A stretch of 64,000 nucleotides of DNA from Sciurus carolinensis (Eukaryota; Chordata; Mammalia; Rodentia; Sciuridae): positions 92,360,738 to 92,424,737 of the forward strand of contig NC_062214.1 in assembly GCF_902686445.1 (NCBI RefSeq). Direction: 5' to 3'. Below the pieces are notes generated by a model, which saw nothing but the letters and a program-made list of their open reading frames with translations, was not told the DNA's origin and made no database searches. The position numbers were made by a program, and so were the translations under genes. Positions 34,655 through 46,520 of this stretch are shown in pieces (position 1 is the first letter of the stretch; every line of letters starts with the position of its first letter).

Positions 34655-35967
34655 TAGAGTAACTTGTCCCTTGGTGAAGGGAACATGTTCTGGGAATTGT
34701 GACATCGGGCAATTTCACCCGATGTGTGAACATCAGAGTGTGTCCTTGTACACTGGATGCCATAGCCCACTATACCCTGAGCTGTGCAGCATAGTCCATC
34801 CATCCCAGGCTTCAGACCTATACAGCTGGTTACTGTATGGAACACTGTAGGCAATTGTAATGTAATGGTATTTATGTATTCATATTTAACAGAAAAGATA
34901 CAGTAAAAATAAGAAACACACAATAAAAAATGGTACACCTGTATGGAGTATTCAGCATGGAAGGAGTTTCCCAAACTAGTAGTTGCTCCAGGTGAATCAG
35001 TGAGGGAGTGGAGAGGGGAAGTGAAGGCCTACAACATTTCTGTGCACTGTTGCAGATGTTATGAACACGACACACTTAGGTTACACTCCATTCACATTCA
35101 AATATTTTTTGTTATTAATAAATTAACCTGGATTACTATAACCTTTTTAATTTTTTTCGACATTTTGAAACACTCAGCTTAAAACACACATTGTACAGCT
35201 GTACACAAATATTTCCTATCTTTATATCTTTATTCTATTTGCTTTTTCATATTTAAAATTTTTCTTTCACTGTTTTTGTTAAAAAATAAAGACATGAATA
35301 TGCATATTAGTCTAGGCCCACAGGGGGTCAGGATCATCCGTATTGCTGTCTTCCACCTTCACATCTTGTCCCCCTGGAAGTTCTCGAGGAGAAGTGACAA
35401 ATGTGGAGCTGTCACCTCCTGTGGTAACAGTGACAGTGTGTCCCTCCTGAAGGATCTGGCTGAGGCTATTTCACAGTGAACTTTCTTCTTTAAAATAAAA
35501 ATAGAAGGAGTACACTCTAAAATAATGATAAAACTGTAGTATAGTAAAATAACAATAAAGATGAAGTACATATGTATGGGGCCGGGGCTGTGGCTCGGTG
35601 GCAGAGCGTTTGCCTAGGATGTGTGAGGCACTGGGTTCAATCCTTAGCACCACATGAAAATAAATAAATAAAATAAAGGCATGCTGTCTATAACTACAAA
35701 ATTTTTTAAAAGTATAGTAAATAAGTAAACCAATAACATTTGCTATCATTATCAAGTATTATGTACTACAGATAATTGTATGTACTGTACTTTAATAAGA
35801 CTAACAGAGCAGTAGGTTTGTTTGCACCAGCAACTTTAAGCCATGATGTTAAATGGCCACAGCATTGCTAGGCAGTAAGTTTCCCAACTCCCTCAGAATG
35901 TTATGGGACCAATGCATATATGTCCATCATTAACTGAAATGTGTTAAGTGGTATGTGACTGTATGGA
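34655..35967 (-). mobile_element. Eroded DNA transposon, split by a STRID SINE
   Basis: The left end resembles a mammal-wide element whose end includes 'gttctgggaattgtgacatc', and the right end reads 'taactgaaatgtgttaagtg...atgtgactgta'. Together they are the inverted ends of one family. Internally the minus strand keeps short peptide-like coding (near 35310-35350, an acidic stretch of the EVEDS..DDP type) that looks like the end of a transposase; stops interrupt it. Shorter relatives occur at 52567-52700 and 57055-57244. I do not remember the family name reliably. A STRID SINE interrupts it at 35579-35710. Confidence 0.5.
35579..35710 (+). repeat. STRID-type squirrel SINE, sense
   Basis: It starts GGGGCCGGGGCTGTGGCTCG, shows the B box region GGGTTCAATCC, then an (AATA)n segment and the STRID tail AAAGGCATGCTGTCTATAAC. 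The sequence is well preserved, so the copy is young. It splits the older DNA transposon. Confidence 0.85.
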
Positions 35968-36584
35968 TGTAAATAAACTTCTATTTATTTCTATTTTTTG
36001 AAAATCTGTCTTTTGTAACTGGGCTTCCTTCCAATTGACAACCTATGGGGGTTATTATTTCTTCCCCTACATCTGTTAAACTACTTTTTGTAGTTATACC
36101 TGTACACTTCATACAACATTATACATTTCCACATTGCTGAAGTCTCCATAACCAATGTTTTTAATGCACAAATTTGGTTTTCTTGCTTTCTTCACTATCG
36201 TCTTCTCCTTGTCCCACAAACATATTCATCTTAAAGAGAAGTCTCCCTTAGCTTTTTAATTTAAATAGAATGATTGTTATATATTGACAAGAGTAAAAGA
36301 AAAAAAAGCAAGACTCAGAAAAATACATAGGGGATGCTGATTGTCCCTTAGAAGTTACACAGGCTCATTGATTACAGCAAGAATTGACCATATTCCTCCA
36401 GTTAGGAAATGTGAAAATTCTACTATAGTTTTTGTGTTCTTTTTAGCAATACTTTGGCAGATTTTTCTTACTCCTAGGAACTCTTACCTTCCAACCATGT
36501 CTCTTAATCTGTTGAAAACTGATTTTCATGTTCTGTCCTAGGAGTCATCTCTGTAAAGTCATGGCCTCAGCTTTCTTACTTTTT
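35968..36584. other. Unassigned intergenic DNA
   Basis: No gene or clear repeat is recognised. Confidence 0.4.
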
Positions 36585-36910
36585 AAAAAAAAAATTATTT
36601 ATTTATTTTTACAGACAGCATTTTGATCCTTTGTACACAAATGGGGTACATCATTTCGTTTCTATGGTTGTGCATGATGTAGATTCATATCATTCCTGTA
36701 ATCATACATGTACATAGGGTGAAGATGTCTGTCTCATTCCACCATTTTTCATAGCCCCCCATTTCCCTCTATGTAGTCTAAAGTTCCTCCATTCTTCTCT
36801 CACCCCGTACCCCCACCCTCATTATATATCATCATCCACTTATCAGGGAAAACATTTGGCCTTTGGTTTTTTGGGATTGGTATATTTCACTTAGCATGAT
36901 ATTCTCCAAT
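36585..36910 (-). mobile_element. L1 3' UTR fragment, antisense
   Basis: It starts with the reversed A/T tail (TTATTTATTTATTTTTACAG), then 'acacaaatggggtacatcat' and the pyrimidine-rich region, and ends at ATATTCTCCAATTC, just at the end of ORF2. It is a very short 5'-truncated insertion. Relatives are at 263-1339 and 43924-44932. Confidence 0.85.
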
Positions 36911-38439
36911 TCAAACAGCTAATAGTTACTCATGTGGAGCACTCAAGGAAGAATTGATGAAAACTGCTTAGACCAGAACTCAGAGTTCAATCTTGGCTCT
37001 GTATCCTAAATTGCTTTCATACTGCAGTCACCAGTCTCCTTAGTCCCTTCATGACCCTCATTGGGTTTGAGGAGAAAGAACCTTCCCCTTCCACACACAG
37101 CCAATACCTCCCAAGGGGTGAGTCTGGGATTTACAGTGCACTGGCAGTTTTCAGAAGAGATGTTCCAGTTTAAGTTCTTTCTAACTGTCCAACTTGAACT
37201 CTTTTTTGATTTGCCAGTGGTAATAAGTTTTCGGGCTACCTCAGATGGAAACAAAACTGACCCTTTACTCTGCTGCCCTTGTAAACAACCCGCATAATGA
37301 TTTTCTCCCAAGCAGGGAGGAAGACAAAACTAAACCAAGTGGCACTGGCAGATAAACCAAAAATAGTAAGCTCACTGTGTTCACTTTCATTTATTTAAAA
37401 TGAAACCTTGAGCTTTTCCAATAAATCTAGGTTTCCAGCCTCTGTAATCTCTTTCTCTACCATTGGTGTGGGGGTTGTCATTTGATTCTTATCTGATTCT
37501 AACAAAAAGTTTACCCTGACTTTTGCAATGCTGATATCTGACCATATGTTATGACTTTGGAGGACATGATTATAAGGAAAGAAAATCACTGCTCTTCCAC
37601 AATTACATGCTAATGTAAACTAGTTAACTGCTAATATTGAGGGATTTTCCCTTTCACTACCTGTCATGGATTTTATGTATTTGTTTGTTTGTTTATTTGC
37701 AAGCCATTCCTTCCAAAATCCAATTCCCTTGAACTCCTTTAAGAGTAAACTTCTTTCCTTTCCTACATGCTTTTTTCTCTGAATCTTCCATTCTCAAATC
37801 CTGAATAGTTGGTCTAGTATTTCATGTAGAATGTGGGCGTGATGGGTATCTATAATTCTGTAGTCATAGCCAAAACTGAGATTGAAATCATTCTGTTGTA
37901 ATATCCTGGCTCATATGCCAGGTGCAGAACTGGGTTGAAAATTGGGAGATGTGAAGCAAGTCAAATTTCTATCACACTTTGGTCCTCCTCCATTGCCAGC
38001 ATTTGCCTGAGCTCTGCCAGATGAATAGGACACCTGCTCACCAGATGATGCGTCCCTTGAATGCTCAGTGGGAAGTTCTCAGAGGTTATGCCCCGCTAGG
38101 TCCTGGGATCCCACCTGAGATGCCTATTGCAGTTGTTTCCAAAACCTATTTGTCCAAGTAACTAGCAGAGACATTAAAAAAATGGAGCCCAAGAAAAAAG
38201 GAATGAGTTTCCTAGTATCCTGGTAATGTGGGAATGATTTCTATTCCACTTAGCTCTGGATTGATATTTTAAAAATTGTTTTGTTGTCTACTCATGATTG
38301 TTGTCACAGCTTCAATGAAGGCATAGGACAGGTTCCAATACAAAGGACCATTTAAAGGGATTATGAAGAATCACTGTCCTGACTCTTATAAGCAAATATT
38401 GCCATTCATTGTGCTAAGCAGATATTGGGTCCACTCATA
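36911..38439. other. Unassigned intergenic DNA
   Basis: No gene is seen. Frames of 60-101 codons here have no recognisable motif. A (GTTT)n run lies at 37680-37697. Confidence 0.45.
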
Positions 38440-38590
38440 AAAATCAATGGTGGGCTCTCTGCTTCCTGTTTGCCATGTCCTGAGCTGCTTTCCTCCTCCA
38501 CACTCTTCTACCGTGATGTCTTACCTCACCTTGAGCTTAGAGCAATGGAATTGGTCGTCTGTGGACTGAGACCTCTGAAACAAGTTGGAC
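38440..38590 (+). mobile_element. Partial MaLR-type LTR relic
   Basis: Text such as 'ctaccgtgatgtcttacctc', 'accttgagcttagagcaatg' and 'tgtggactgagacctctgaa' matches part of the LTR that is complete at 53354-53762. Only the middle part is recognisable. It is a non-coding old retroelement remnant. Confidence 0.55.
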
Positions 38591-38939
38591 ATCTTTCTTC
38601 TGACCATGATGGCCAACATGTGGCCATCTGTCACTCCTGCATTACATGGTCATCATAAACTGCTGACTCTATGGACTGTTGGTTCTGGCATATTGGATCA
38701 TAACTGTCCTAAATTACTTGCTACGTAACTTTATAGTATTGTGGCCTTCTGTACAGACTTGGAAACATCACATTCTTCTATGAACTTAATTAGGAATTAA
38801 TTCAATCTTTATATCTTTTGATGACACACAATAGAGCCTGAACACTCAACAACAACAGCAACAATAGCAAAGCATGAAAACTCCACGGTGATCTTTAGGT
38901 AGACCCACCCCTGTGTATTAAGTGCTTTGCCTCGTTTTT

Positions 38940-39164
38940 TTTTTTTTTTTTTTTTTCTTTTTTTTTTTATTGTAAACAAATGGGATACATGTTGTTTCTC
39001 TGTCTGTACATGGCGTAAAGGCATACCATTTGTGTAATCATAAATTTACCATACTACCAAAAGTGCTATACAGATTCAATGCAATTATGAGATTCATCTG
39101 GAAGAATAAAAAACCCAGAATAGCTAAAGCAATCCTCAGTAGAAAGAGTGAAGCAGGGGGTATC
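38940..39164 (-). mobile_element. L1 insertion with 5' inversion (twin priming)
   Basis: The left part (38940-39048) is the L1 3' UTR in reverse with a T-rich tail (TTGTAAACAAATGGGATACA). The right part (about 39049-39164) is L1 ORF2 in the opposite, sense direction and still translates as [16 protein letters not shown]. Bases between the two L1 parts are missing. A perfect 16-base target-site duplication GCTTTGCCTCGTTTTT flanks the whole (38924-38939 and 39165-39180). Confidence 0.92.
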
Positions 39165-39174
39165 GCTTTGCCTC

Positions 39175-39288
39175 GTTTTTGAGACAGAGCCTTGCTATGT
39201 TACCCAGGTGGATCTCCAATTTGTGATCCTCCTGTGTCAGCCTCCAGAGTAGCTGGGATTACAGGCATGCGTCACTGTGCCTGGCTCA
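39175..39288 (-). repeat. 7SL-derived SINE (B1-like), antisense
   Basis: Reverse-complement B1/Alu-like text: GAGACAGAGCCTTGCTATGT, then 'gatcctcctgtgtcagcctc' and 'agtagctgggattacaggca'. The reversed tail was the target of the twin-primed L1 at 38940-39164. Confidence 0.85.
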
Positions 39289-39318
39289 ACACCAGTTCTT
39301 CAAGTGGCACTACAATAG

Positions 39319-39374
39319 AGTGTGTGTCTGTGTGTGCACACGTGCGCACGTACACACGCATGCATGTGCATGTG
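39319..39374. repeat. Alternating purine-pyrimidine (TG/CA) tract
   Basis: The stretch runs TGTGTGTCTGTGTGTGCACA, then CGTGCGCACGTACACACGCA and TGCATGTGCATGTG. Alternating purine and pyrimidine over about 55 bases is a candidate for left-handed DNA; this is a composition observation. Confidence 0.8.
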
Positions 39375-39479
39375 CTCAAACCCATCTCCTAGGGCTCCTT
39401 AAAGCCACTTTCAATGATGTGAAGCACAGAGCCAAACTGTATTAGGCAGAAGCACTGAATCCAGTTCCAGAGTTCCAGT

Positions 39480-39620
39480 GGTGTGCTGGTGATTTTAGAT
39501 AAACCATTCAAATTCTCTCAGTCTCAGTTTCCTTATCTTTGAAGGAAAGATAAGATCCTGCCCCATAGAGTTATTGGCAGATGAAGAGAGCACATATAGG
39601 AAGCAGCTTTCTTTGTGAAC
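39480..39620 (+). repeat. MIR SINE relic
   Basis: MIR text: 'ttagataaaccattcaaatt', 'ctcagtctcagtttccttat', then 'ctgccccatagagttattgg'. Confidence 0.65.
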
Positions 39621-41589
39621 TCTGAAGCGTTGAACACGTGCAGCTTGCAGTGACTGCAAGGTTGTAAGTGTTTATGTAGAGAAGGCCACAGCCTTGCTTC
39701 CCAGACTAGCCTTGTAAATGCCTCTGGCTCTTGGAGAGCCAGGGAGCCTTGCTATGCCCCCTTGCCAGTCTCCTCCCACGCTTTATGTCCTGCACACACC
39801 TGGCTAGAGTCAGCCTGGCTCTGCTGCTCAAGTTGCAGGGGATGTCAGCGGCTGCTGGGAAACCAAAAGGAGGTAATGAAGAAGAAAGGGCATCAGGCCA
39901 GGAAAAATAGGAAGTTGGTGCAGTTGGATGATGATGGGGATTTTTTTTTTCTTTTTTTGGCTGGGTGATAAGAGTGTTTTTGTTAGTTTAAGCGGGGCAG
40001 AGGTTCACAGCAGTTATCTGACCAGATTTTGTTTATGGATGGCTCCAGACTTTGAGACCTGACAAATGCTGGCACTAGGCAAAACTGAAGTGTTTTCAGT
40101 CAGAGGAAAATCCCCCAAGTCTCCTGTTCAAGTCTGCAGAGGGAACAAACACCTCAGCCAGGTCCGGCCTACCTGGGAGGTCTCAGGGATGCTGCCAAGA
40201 TGTTGCCACTTCTGTTCGATTTCTGCTAAGACAAAACAGAGGGGGTGGGGGTGCCCTGAGCATGTAAAGGTGAAGGTCTATTCCTCTCTTGTTTGGGATA
40301 AACTAGCTACATTAGCTAATGAGGTGAATGGGAAAGGGCTTCCCAAGGATGGTGGATTGCTAGACACAGACTCCGCACAACCCTTACTGACTTGCTCTCT
40401 GGTCCCACATCAGAGCTGTTTATGAGCTCCCCAGCTTAACCTTCTACCAACCTCACATTCACCCCTCTCTGCTATATGACCTTCTTCTCTGCCATTCTCT
40501 GACCTTGAAGGTACCTCTTTCTGCCTCCATACCTTTGCCTCAACCTGGCATACCCTCTCTCTTTTAAACTTGTTGAATTTCTTACTTGTGACCCAGAAAT
40601 ACCATGAAGACTTCTCTGTGATTCCATGTGGAGCTGACATGACAGCATACAGGATGGTGAAGAACTAAAAACAAGAATGTAGCAATGGAAATAAAAAGAA
40701 CAAATGGTCAAGAAACTTAGGTGAACACATGGACAAGACCAAGACCAGAGATGTAGAGCAGTTGGAGGAGGAAGAACATATTTTTGCCTCATGCAAGCAT
40801 AGAAAACTGAAAAGTTAAAGAGAGATGTACGAGATTCTAAAGGGACCTTAGAATTACAACTGCAGAAGCCTGACTGTAAGATGTGAGCAATCTGATTGTT
40901 AATGCTCATCTATGCACATGTGTCTGGCTTTGAGGATGTAGAAATCCTGATTGTGCAAATATGCTAGAAAATTCATGTAGAATAATCCAGACAAATCTAG
41001 TGGGAACCCAACTCATTTTTCTGAGATTGCGTAGCTGTTGTATAGGAAGGTCAAACCCCAAAGTGCAGAGAAGCAGTCCACCAAGCCTTAAGTAATCACA
41101 TTTGTTACATGGTATGGCCTTTTTCTCATCTCTTTGCAGAATGGTTATTTCTGCTTCTGGGTTTCCTGCTGCCTCTTGGCTAAGCTGCAGTCATGGTGCT
41201 GCAGGTTATCGGGGCAAATCATTCATAACAAGAGATTAAAACAACTGCACCCTCTTCAAGCCTCGCTCATTTAAGGTTATTGGGGAGCATAGCTGTAGCA
41301 TAATAATTGAGTAGGAAGCCAGAAAAGGGTTATATGGATAGGGAAAAGAACAGGGAAGGAAATTGTTGGAGGCAAGGAAAGAGGCTTTTGGGGTGCAGGA
41401 GTTACTATAACTCTAAGCGTGGCTATGTTCACCCCAGTGGGTACGTGGAAGAGGAGAGGCCACCAAAGAGGGCATAGTTGAAAGTGGCTGGCGGTTGAGA
41501 ATACAGCGTTCAAATGGAGTTGGCAAAGCCAGGATTGATTCCAGCCATGGTTAGTATCACAGGGGCTTCTGGACTGAGACAGCTGAAGC
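39621..41589. other. Unassigned intergenic DNA with an L2 relic
   Basis: No gene is supported. L2-like text lies at about 40440-40625 (CTTTTAAACTTGTTGAATTT, then 'cttacttgtgacccagaaat') and explains part of the 145-codon frame at 40472-40909. The 119-codon frame at 40066-40425 has no motif I recognise. Confidence 0.5.
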
Positions 41590-41852
41590 TGGTTTTGGCA
41601 AACCACAGCCAACAGTCCAAATCTGACCTGCTTCCTTTCATATGGCCTGTAAACTAAGAAGGGTGTTTTTCACTTGTTCATGACAAGTGAAAATTATATA
41701 AGATTCAAATCTCATTGACCATGAAGTTCTGCGGGAAGGCAGTCAGGCTCATCTTCACACACTGTCCTTGCTGCCTTCAGGCCACGGTGGCAGAATTGAG
41801 TAGCTGTGCAGATTGTGGGTTCACAAAGTCTTAACTATTCACTACCTGGACC
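41590..41852 (+). mobile_element. Non-autonomous DNA transposon relic (hAT-like MITE)
   Basis: It reads 'tggcaaaccacagccaacag', 'tccaaatctgacctgcttcc', then 'ggcagaattgagtagctgtg' and 'ttaactattcactacctgga', in the order of a common mammalian hAT-type MITE. A perfect 11-base-arm hairpin is at 41667-41693. The family name is uncertain; a relative is at 2640-2945. Confidence 0.55.
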
Positions 41853-42599
41853 TTGACAGAAAGAGCTGACTCTGGAATGAGATCTGGAAGTTGAACCGTG
41901 ACTTTTTCCTATTCTCCAAGGTCTGTAACTAATCACGAGATCTAGACTTTTTAAAAAGTTATTTAGAACAAGTACAAGCTTTGTAGGTTTCTCATCTTTT
42001 CATAGGAGAGGGGAAGAAACCATGATCAACTGACCACCACCAAATACCCTACAGGTCAACCCACCCTGATTTCCACTTGGGCCTTGCTACCCATTTTGCT
42101 GACCATGCACACCTTGTTTCTAGTGGTTAATTTCTGTTCCTTTCTTGTCTACCATGCTGGGAGCCCATCATCCCCACTGAAATTAGTAAGTGTGTCAACG
42201 GAGCATGATGTCAGTCACCATAGAACTTTAAATGGATGTGGAACTCTCCTCACCTCCATTTAGGAGGTGTGAAGGAGAGCACCTCTGGGCCCTCCTGGGA
42301 GGCACAGCAAGCGGCAGTAGGTATAACCAGGGACCACCGGGAGATCCTACATAGTAAACTTGTTCTTACACTACTTTTGGCCTATGGCTTTGGATTCCTT
42401 CTTCTATATTATGTCAAGGAAACGTTGGCAACTCAACTGGGTTTATTGGAGGCCACAACTGAGCCCAGTTTTCACCTGTTTTTTGCCTCCTTGTTCTTTA
42501 ATAACAGAGAGATTTGTGCACTTATACCCTTAAATCTTTCAGTTTTTGTCTCATATGTTTTAAAACTGTTGTTAAATACATAAACATTTAGGCTTGTCA
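41853..42599. other. Unassigned intergenic DNA
   Basis: No gene is seen. The 115-codon frame at 42236-42583 has no family resemblance I recognise and no exon signals around it. Confidence 0.45.
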
Positions 42600-43923
42600 T
42601 GTCTTTTTGGAGAATCGACTGCTTCATAATCTTGTTTGATAACATTCTTTATTCTGAAATATGTTTTATTTGAAATTAATAGTAATTCCATCTTTCTCTT
42701 CTCTCACATTTATAGGTATATTTCCAACCCTTTGGTTTTTAACTTTTATCTTTATGTTTAAAGCAGACCTCTTGTAATCAGTATATATTTGGGTCTTGCT
42801 TTCTGACATATTCTGATAATCTCTGTACTTACCTTGCATATTTAAACTATTCTCATATCTGAAGTGATTCTTGATGTGGTTGGGTTAAAATCCACCATCT
42901 TTCTGGCTGTTTCCTGTTTGTTCCATTTTCTCTTTGCTTTGATCCCACTTTTCTCCCCCCTTCTCTAGCCCCCTGTGGAGTAAGGAACTGGTGCCCACAT
43001 GTCCACACATACTCACCCCTCAAGCCACCGCATCATACATTTCACTTTTACATATTCTGTAGACACAAAATCATTGTTATTATTGCTTCAAATTGTCAAA
43101 TGTTTAGAGCAGTTTGTAAGAAAAGGAAAGGTTTTATTTTACCTACAATTTCTGTTGCTTTTCATTTCTTTTCATAAATTAGAGTTTCTGTGTCACATCC
43201 CTTCCCCTTGAGAAACTTCCTTTAATATTTCTTGTGGCATAGGTCTGCTGAAGTGAGTTCCCCTGACTTTTGTTTGAACAAGTTTGTTTTTCTTTTACTC
43301 TGAAGGTTATTTTCACTGGGTAAAGTGTCTGGGTCAACAGCTACCTTTTCCTTTAGCCTATGAGTCTGTTTTCTTCTTAGTTTTGTAGTCTGATTAGAAG
43401 TCTGCTATAATTTTTATCTTTGTTTTCTGTCATGTGTCTATTTTCTCTAGATGTGTTGTTTCTTCTCTTTTTCTTTGATTTTCAACAATCTGTATATGAC
43501 ATCCCTAGCTGTGAAGCATATGTGCATTTTTTTTAAAACTTGCTTTTCTTGAGCATTTTTAATCTGTATTTTGGTATCTATTACTAAATATGGAAAAGTT
43601 TCAACTATTGTTTTTCAAATATTTCTTCTGCCCCCTTCACCATTTCTTCTTCTATAATTCTAATTATGTGCACATTAAACCATTTTATGTTGTCCCAGAG
43701 TTCTTGGCCCTTTTTGTTCCCTTTTTCTTTTTGGGTCTCAGTTGGCATAATTTCTTTGACCTGTTTTCAAACTCATGGATTCTTTTCTTCGTTGTGTTGA
43801 GTCTGCTTATGAACCCATCATGAATATTCTATTATAGTATTTGTGACTTCTAGCATTTCCAGATGATTCTTTCTTATAGTTTCCATCTCTACTGAAATTA
43901 CCTATGTGGTCTTTTGTGTTGTT
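42600..43923 (-). mobile_element. Old L1M, 5' region, antisense (left part)
   Basis: Reverse-complement text of old L1 5' sequence: 'gtggcataggtctgctgaag', 'aggttattttcactgggtaa', 'agtctgattagaagtctgct' and 'ttgtcccagagttcttggcc'. It is interrupted at 43923 by a young L1 and resumes at 44942. Confidence 0.6.
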
Positions 43924-44932
43924 GTTGTTGTTCTAATTAGTTATACATGACAGCAGAATGCATTTCAACTCATTGTACACAAATGGAGTACAACTTTTCA
44001 TTTCTCTGGTTGTAAATGATGCAGAGTCACACCATTCATGTAATCATACAAGTATATAGGGTGATAATGCCCATCTCATTCCACCATTTCCCATTCCCCT
44101 CCCCCCGCTTCTCTCTTCACATTCTTCTGCCCAATTTAAAGTTCCTCCATTCTTCCCTTGCCCACCTCCATTATGGATCAGCATTCACATATCAGAGAAA
44201 ACATTTGGCCTTTGGTTTTATGGGATTGGCTTATCTCGCTTAGTACGATATTCTCCAACTCCATCCATTTACCTGCAAATGTCATAATTTCATTCTTCTT
44301 GAAGGCTGAATAATATTCCATTGTGTATATGTACCACAGTTTCTTTATCCATTCATCTGTTGAAGAGCATCTAGATTGTTCCACAGTTTAGCTATTGTGA
44401 ATTGAGCTGCTGTGTCACTATAGCTGACCATGCACATCTTGTTTCTAGTGGTTGATTTTTAAGTCTGTTGCAAATAGACTGAGGAGTGGGATAACTGGGT
44501 AAAATGGTGGTTCTATTCCAACTTTAAGGAATCTCCATCCTGCTTTCCAGAGTGGTTGTACCAATTTGCATTCCCACCAGCAATGTATGAGTGTACCTTT
44601 TTCTCACATCCTCACCAACACTTATTGTTGCTTGTATTTTTGATAATTGCCATTCTGACTGGAGTGAAATGAAATATTAGAGTAGTTTTGATTTGCATTT
44701 CTCTAACTACTAGAGATGTTGAACATTTTTTTCATGAATTTGTTGATCAATTTTATATCTTCTGTGAAGTGTCTCTTCAGTTCCTTAGCCCAGTTATTGA
44801 CTGGGTTATTTGTGTTTTTTTGTGTTAAATTTTTTGAGTTCTTTATATATCCTGGAGATTAGTACTCTATCCAATATGCATGTGGTAAAGATTTTTCTCC
44901 CATTCTGTAGGCTCTCTCTTCACGTTATTGAT
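43924..44932 (-). mobile_element. Younger L1, 5'-truncated, antisense, nested in L1M
   Basis: The 3' UTR lies at 43924-44260 and ORF2 in reverse up to 44932. The minus strand keeps a 68-codon piece at 44178-44384 with [21 protein letters not shown] target-site duplication TGTGGTCTT is at 43915-43923 and 44933-44941. There are several frameshifts, including a stretch near 44410-44460 that repeats wording found near 42101-42130. Confidence 0.85.
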
Positions 44933-44941
44933 TGTGGTCTT

Positions 44942-45930
44942 GCATGCTGTCTGCCTCCTACAGATCTTTTAACATATTAATCATAGTTAACCTAAAATTA
45001 CCCATGTCACATCAGAGTTGATGCTGATGATTGTCTTTTGCTTTCAGATTCTTTTCTGGACTTTTTGTTTGCCTCATAAATTTTTGTTGAAATCCCAGAG
45101 ATGTTGACTAGAACGTTAGATACTGAAGTCAATAACTTCTCTGCTGGGAGATGTGCCTACCCTTCCTTCTGCCTGGCTGTCAGTGCAGGGAGTTGTGTTA
45201 CTTTAGCAGGGAACTGGGCTGGGCTTATCTCTGTGCACCACAGGCTTCAAATTCCTCCCATGATACCTTCTTTCTCCCTCTTTGCTTGTCTTTGAGTCTT
45301 TCCTTCACTCTACTCCCTAGTAAGAATCTGTTTTCTGTGACTCTCCCACCATAGTCTTCTGTTCTTTTTACTTGGTGTTTGTTGGTGTGGTGGTGACAGG
45401 CAGAGTGGGGGTCTTTGCTGGTGTTCAGAATAAGCCTCAGTCTGTGAAGATGGGTCTCCAAGGTGTGACCTTCACCTGGATTCCTAACCTTCCTCCAAAC
45501 CTAAGGCCAAGCCTGCACTGTACTCTTGCTCTACCCCCACCACCCAAACACACCCAGCTTCAGTGGCTTTCTGCTAGGTCCTTCAGGCACAGGTTTTGGT
45601 GATCTGTTAACATAGACTGGGACTGTTCTTCTTTTGCAGAAGTAGGGAAACCTGTCTTAGGTGTAGCATCTGCAATAGCTGCTTTTGCCCCTCCCCCAAC
45701 CAACCCTAGGAGGGCTTCCTCAGGATTTTCCCCAACTCTCTCATGAAAGCCTAATGGGGTTCCTAGAAGAAAAGCCTGAAAGAAATGGGGATGCCCCACC
45801 TGACCCCAAAGGTTCACACTCTCACGCTAACCCACAATTTGTTAACAATCTGTTGAAATTTTTAGTTGAATCTTCTTGCAGATTTATTCAGAATTTGATG
45901 GTCTATGTTTTTTTTTCCTGTGGGTTTTTC
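44942..45930 (-). mobile_element. Old L1M, 5' region, antisense (right part)
   Basis: The L1M text resumes immediately after the young L1: 'acatattaatcatagttaac', 'cagattcttttctggacttt', then 'gtggtggtgacaggcagagt' and 'aataagcctcagtctgtgaa'. The last 185 bases (45742-45926) are duplicated again at 46521-46704. Confidence 0.5.
45742..45926 (+). repeat. 184-base direct duplication, copy 1
   Basis: It begins CATGAAAGCCTAATGGGGTT and ends ...CTGTGGGTT. Every base matches copy 2 (46521-46704) except within one T/C run near 45907-45918 (nine T here, seven T and an extra C there). It lies in continuous old L1M context, so it is probably the source copy. Confidence 0.95.
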
Positions 45931-46520
45931 ATTCTCTAGTTCTGGAGCTAGTTGTTTGTCCTGCATCTTAATTTTATGCTATGTCAAGAAAAGTCATTAA
46001 CTTGTAGTTTTATTTTTCCTAGTTGTTAGGAGAAGAACACACTATCTAGCTCTCTGTATCTCTAGTCTGAAATTGGTGGTCTCAGAATTCTAAGAATTGA
46101 ACCATCTACCCTGCACACGACTTGAACCCTGAGGACTGAAACTACTTATCCTGTGCACAGAGTTGTCTACATGAACATGACTTCACTATTTCCTTCTTTA
46201 TTAACACAACTTTACTACTCTGAGTGACTTGCCCTGGCCAACAACTTGATTGCTCCCTATGGGAACTTCCTGTAAGACCCATCAACTCTTCAATAGAAAG
46301 CATCACCAGAGAGTTTATGCCCTAAGTTTCTGAATCTCTCATCTCAAAACCCTCATCTCTGGTTTCCACTAATAGATCATGATCCTAAACTCTGTATCAT
46401 AATCCTTCCTCAAGGAAGGATCCTTAAATCAAGCCCTCCCCAACCCTTGCATTGGAAAAACCACCTTAATACAACCTCCCAACTCTCTGTAAACCTCTAC
46501 CTTGCTCTCCCACTCCAAGA
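45927..46520. other. Spacer between the two 184-base copies
   Basis: This has no gene and no repeat I can name with confidence. It contains a 20-base hairpin ATCCTTCCTCAAGGAAGGAT at 46402-46421. Confidence 0.45.

Noticed and set aside
34703..34724. Hairpin CATCGGG...CCCGATG as a regulatory structure
   Set aside because: It lies in the end of an eroded DNA transposon and has only 7-base arms.
40472..40909. 145-codon minus-strand frame
   Set aside because: It partly overlaps an L2 relic and shows no family resemblance.
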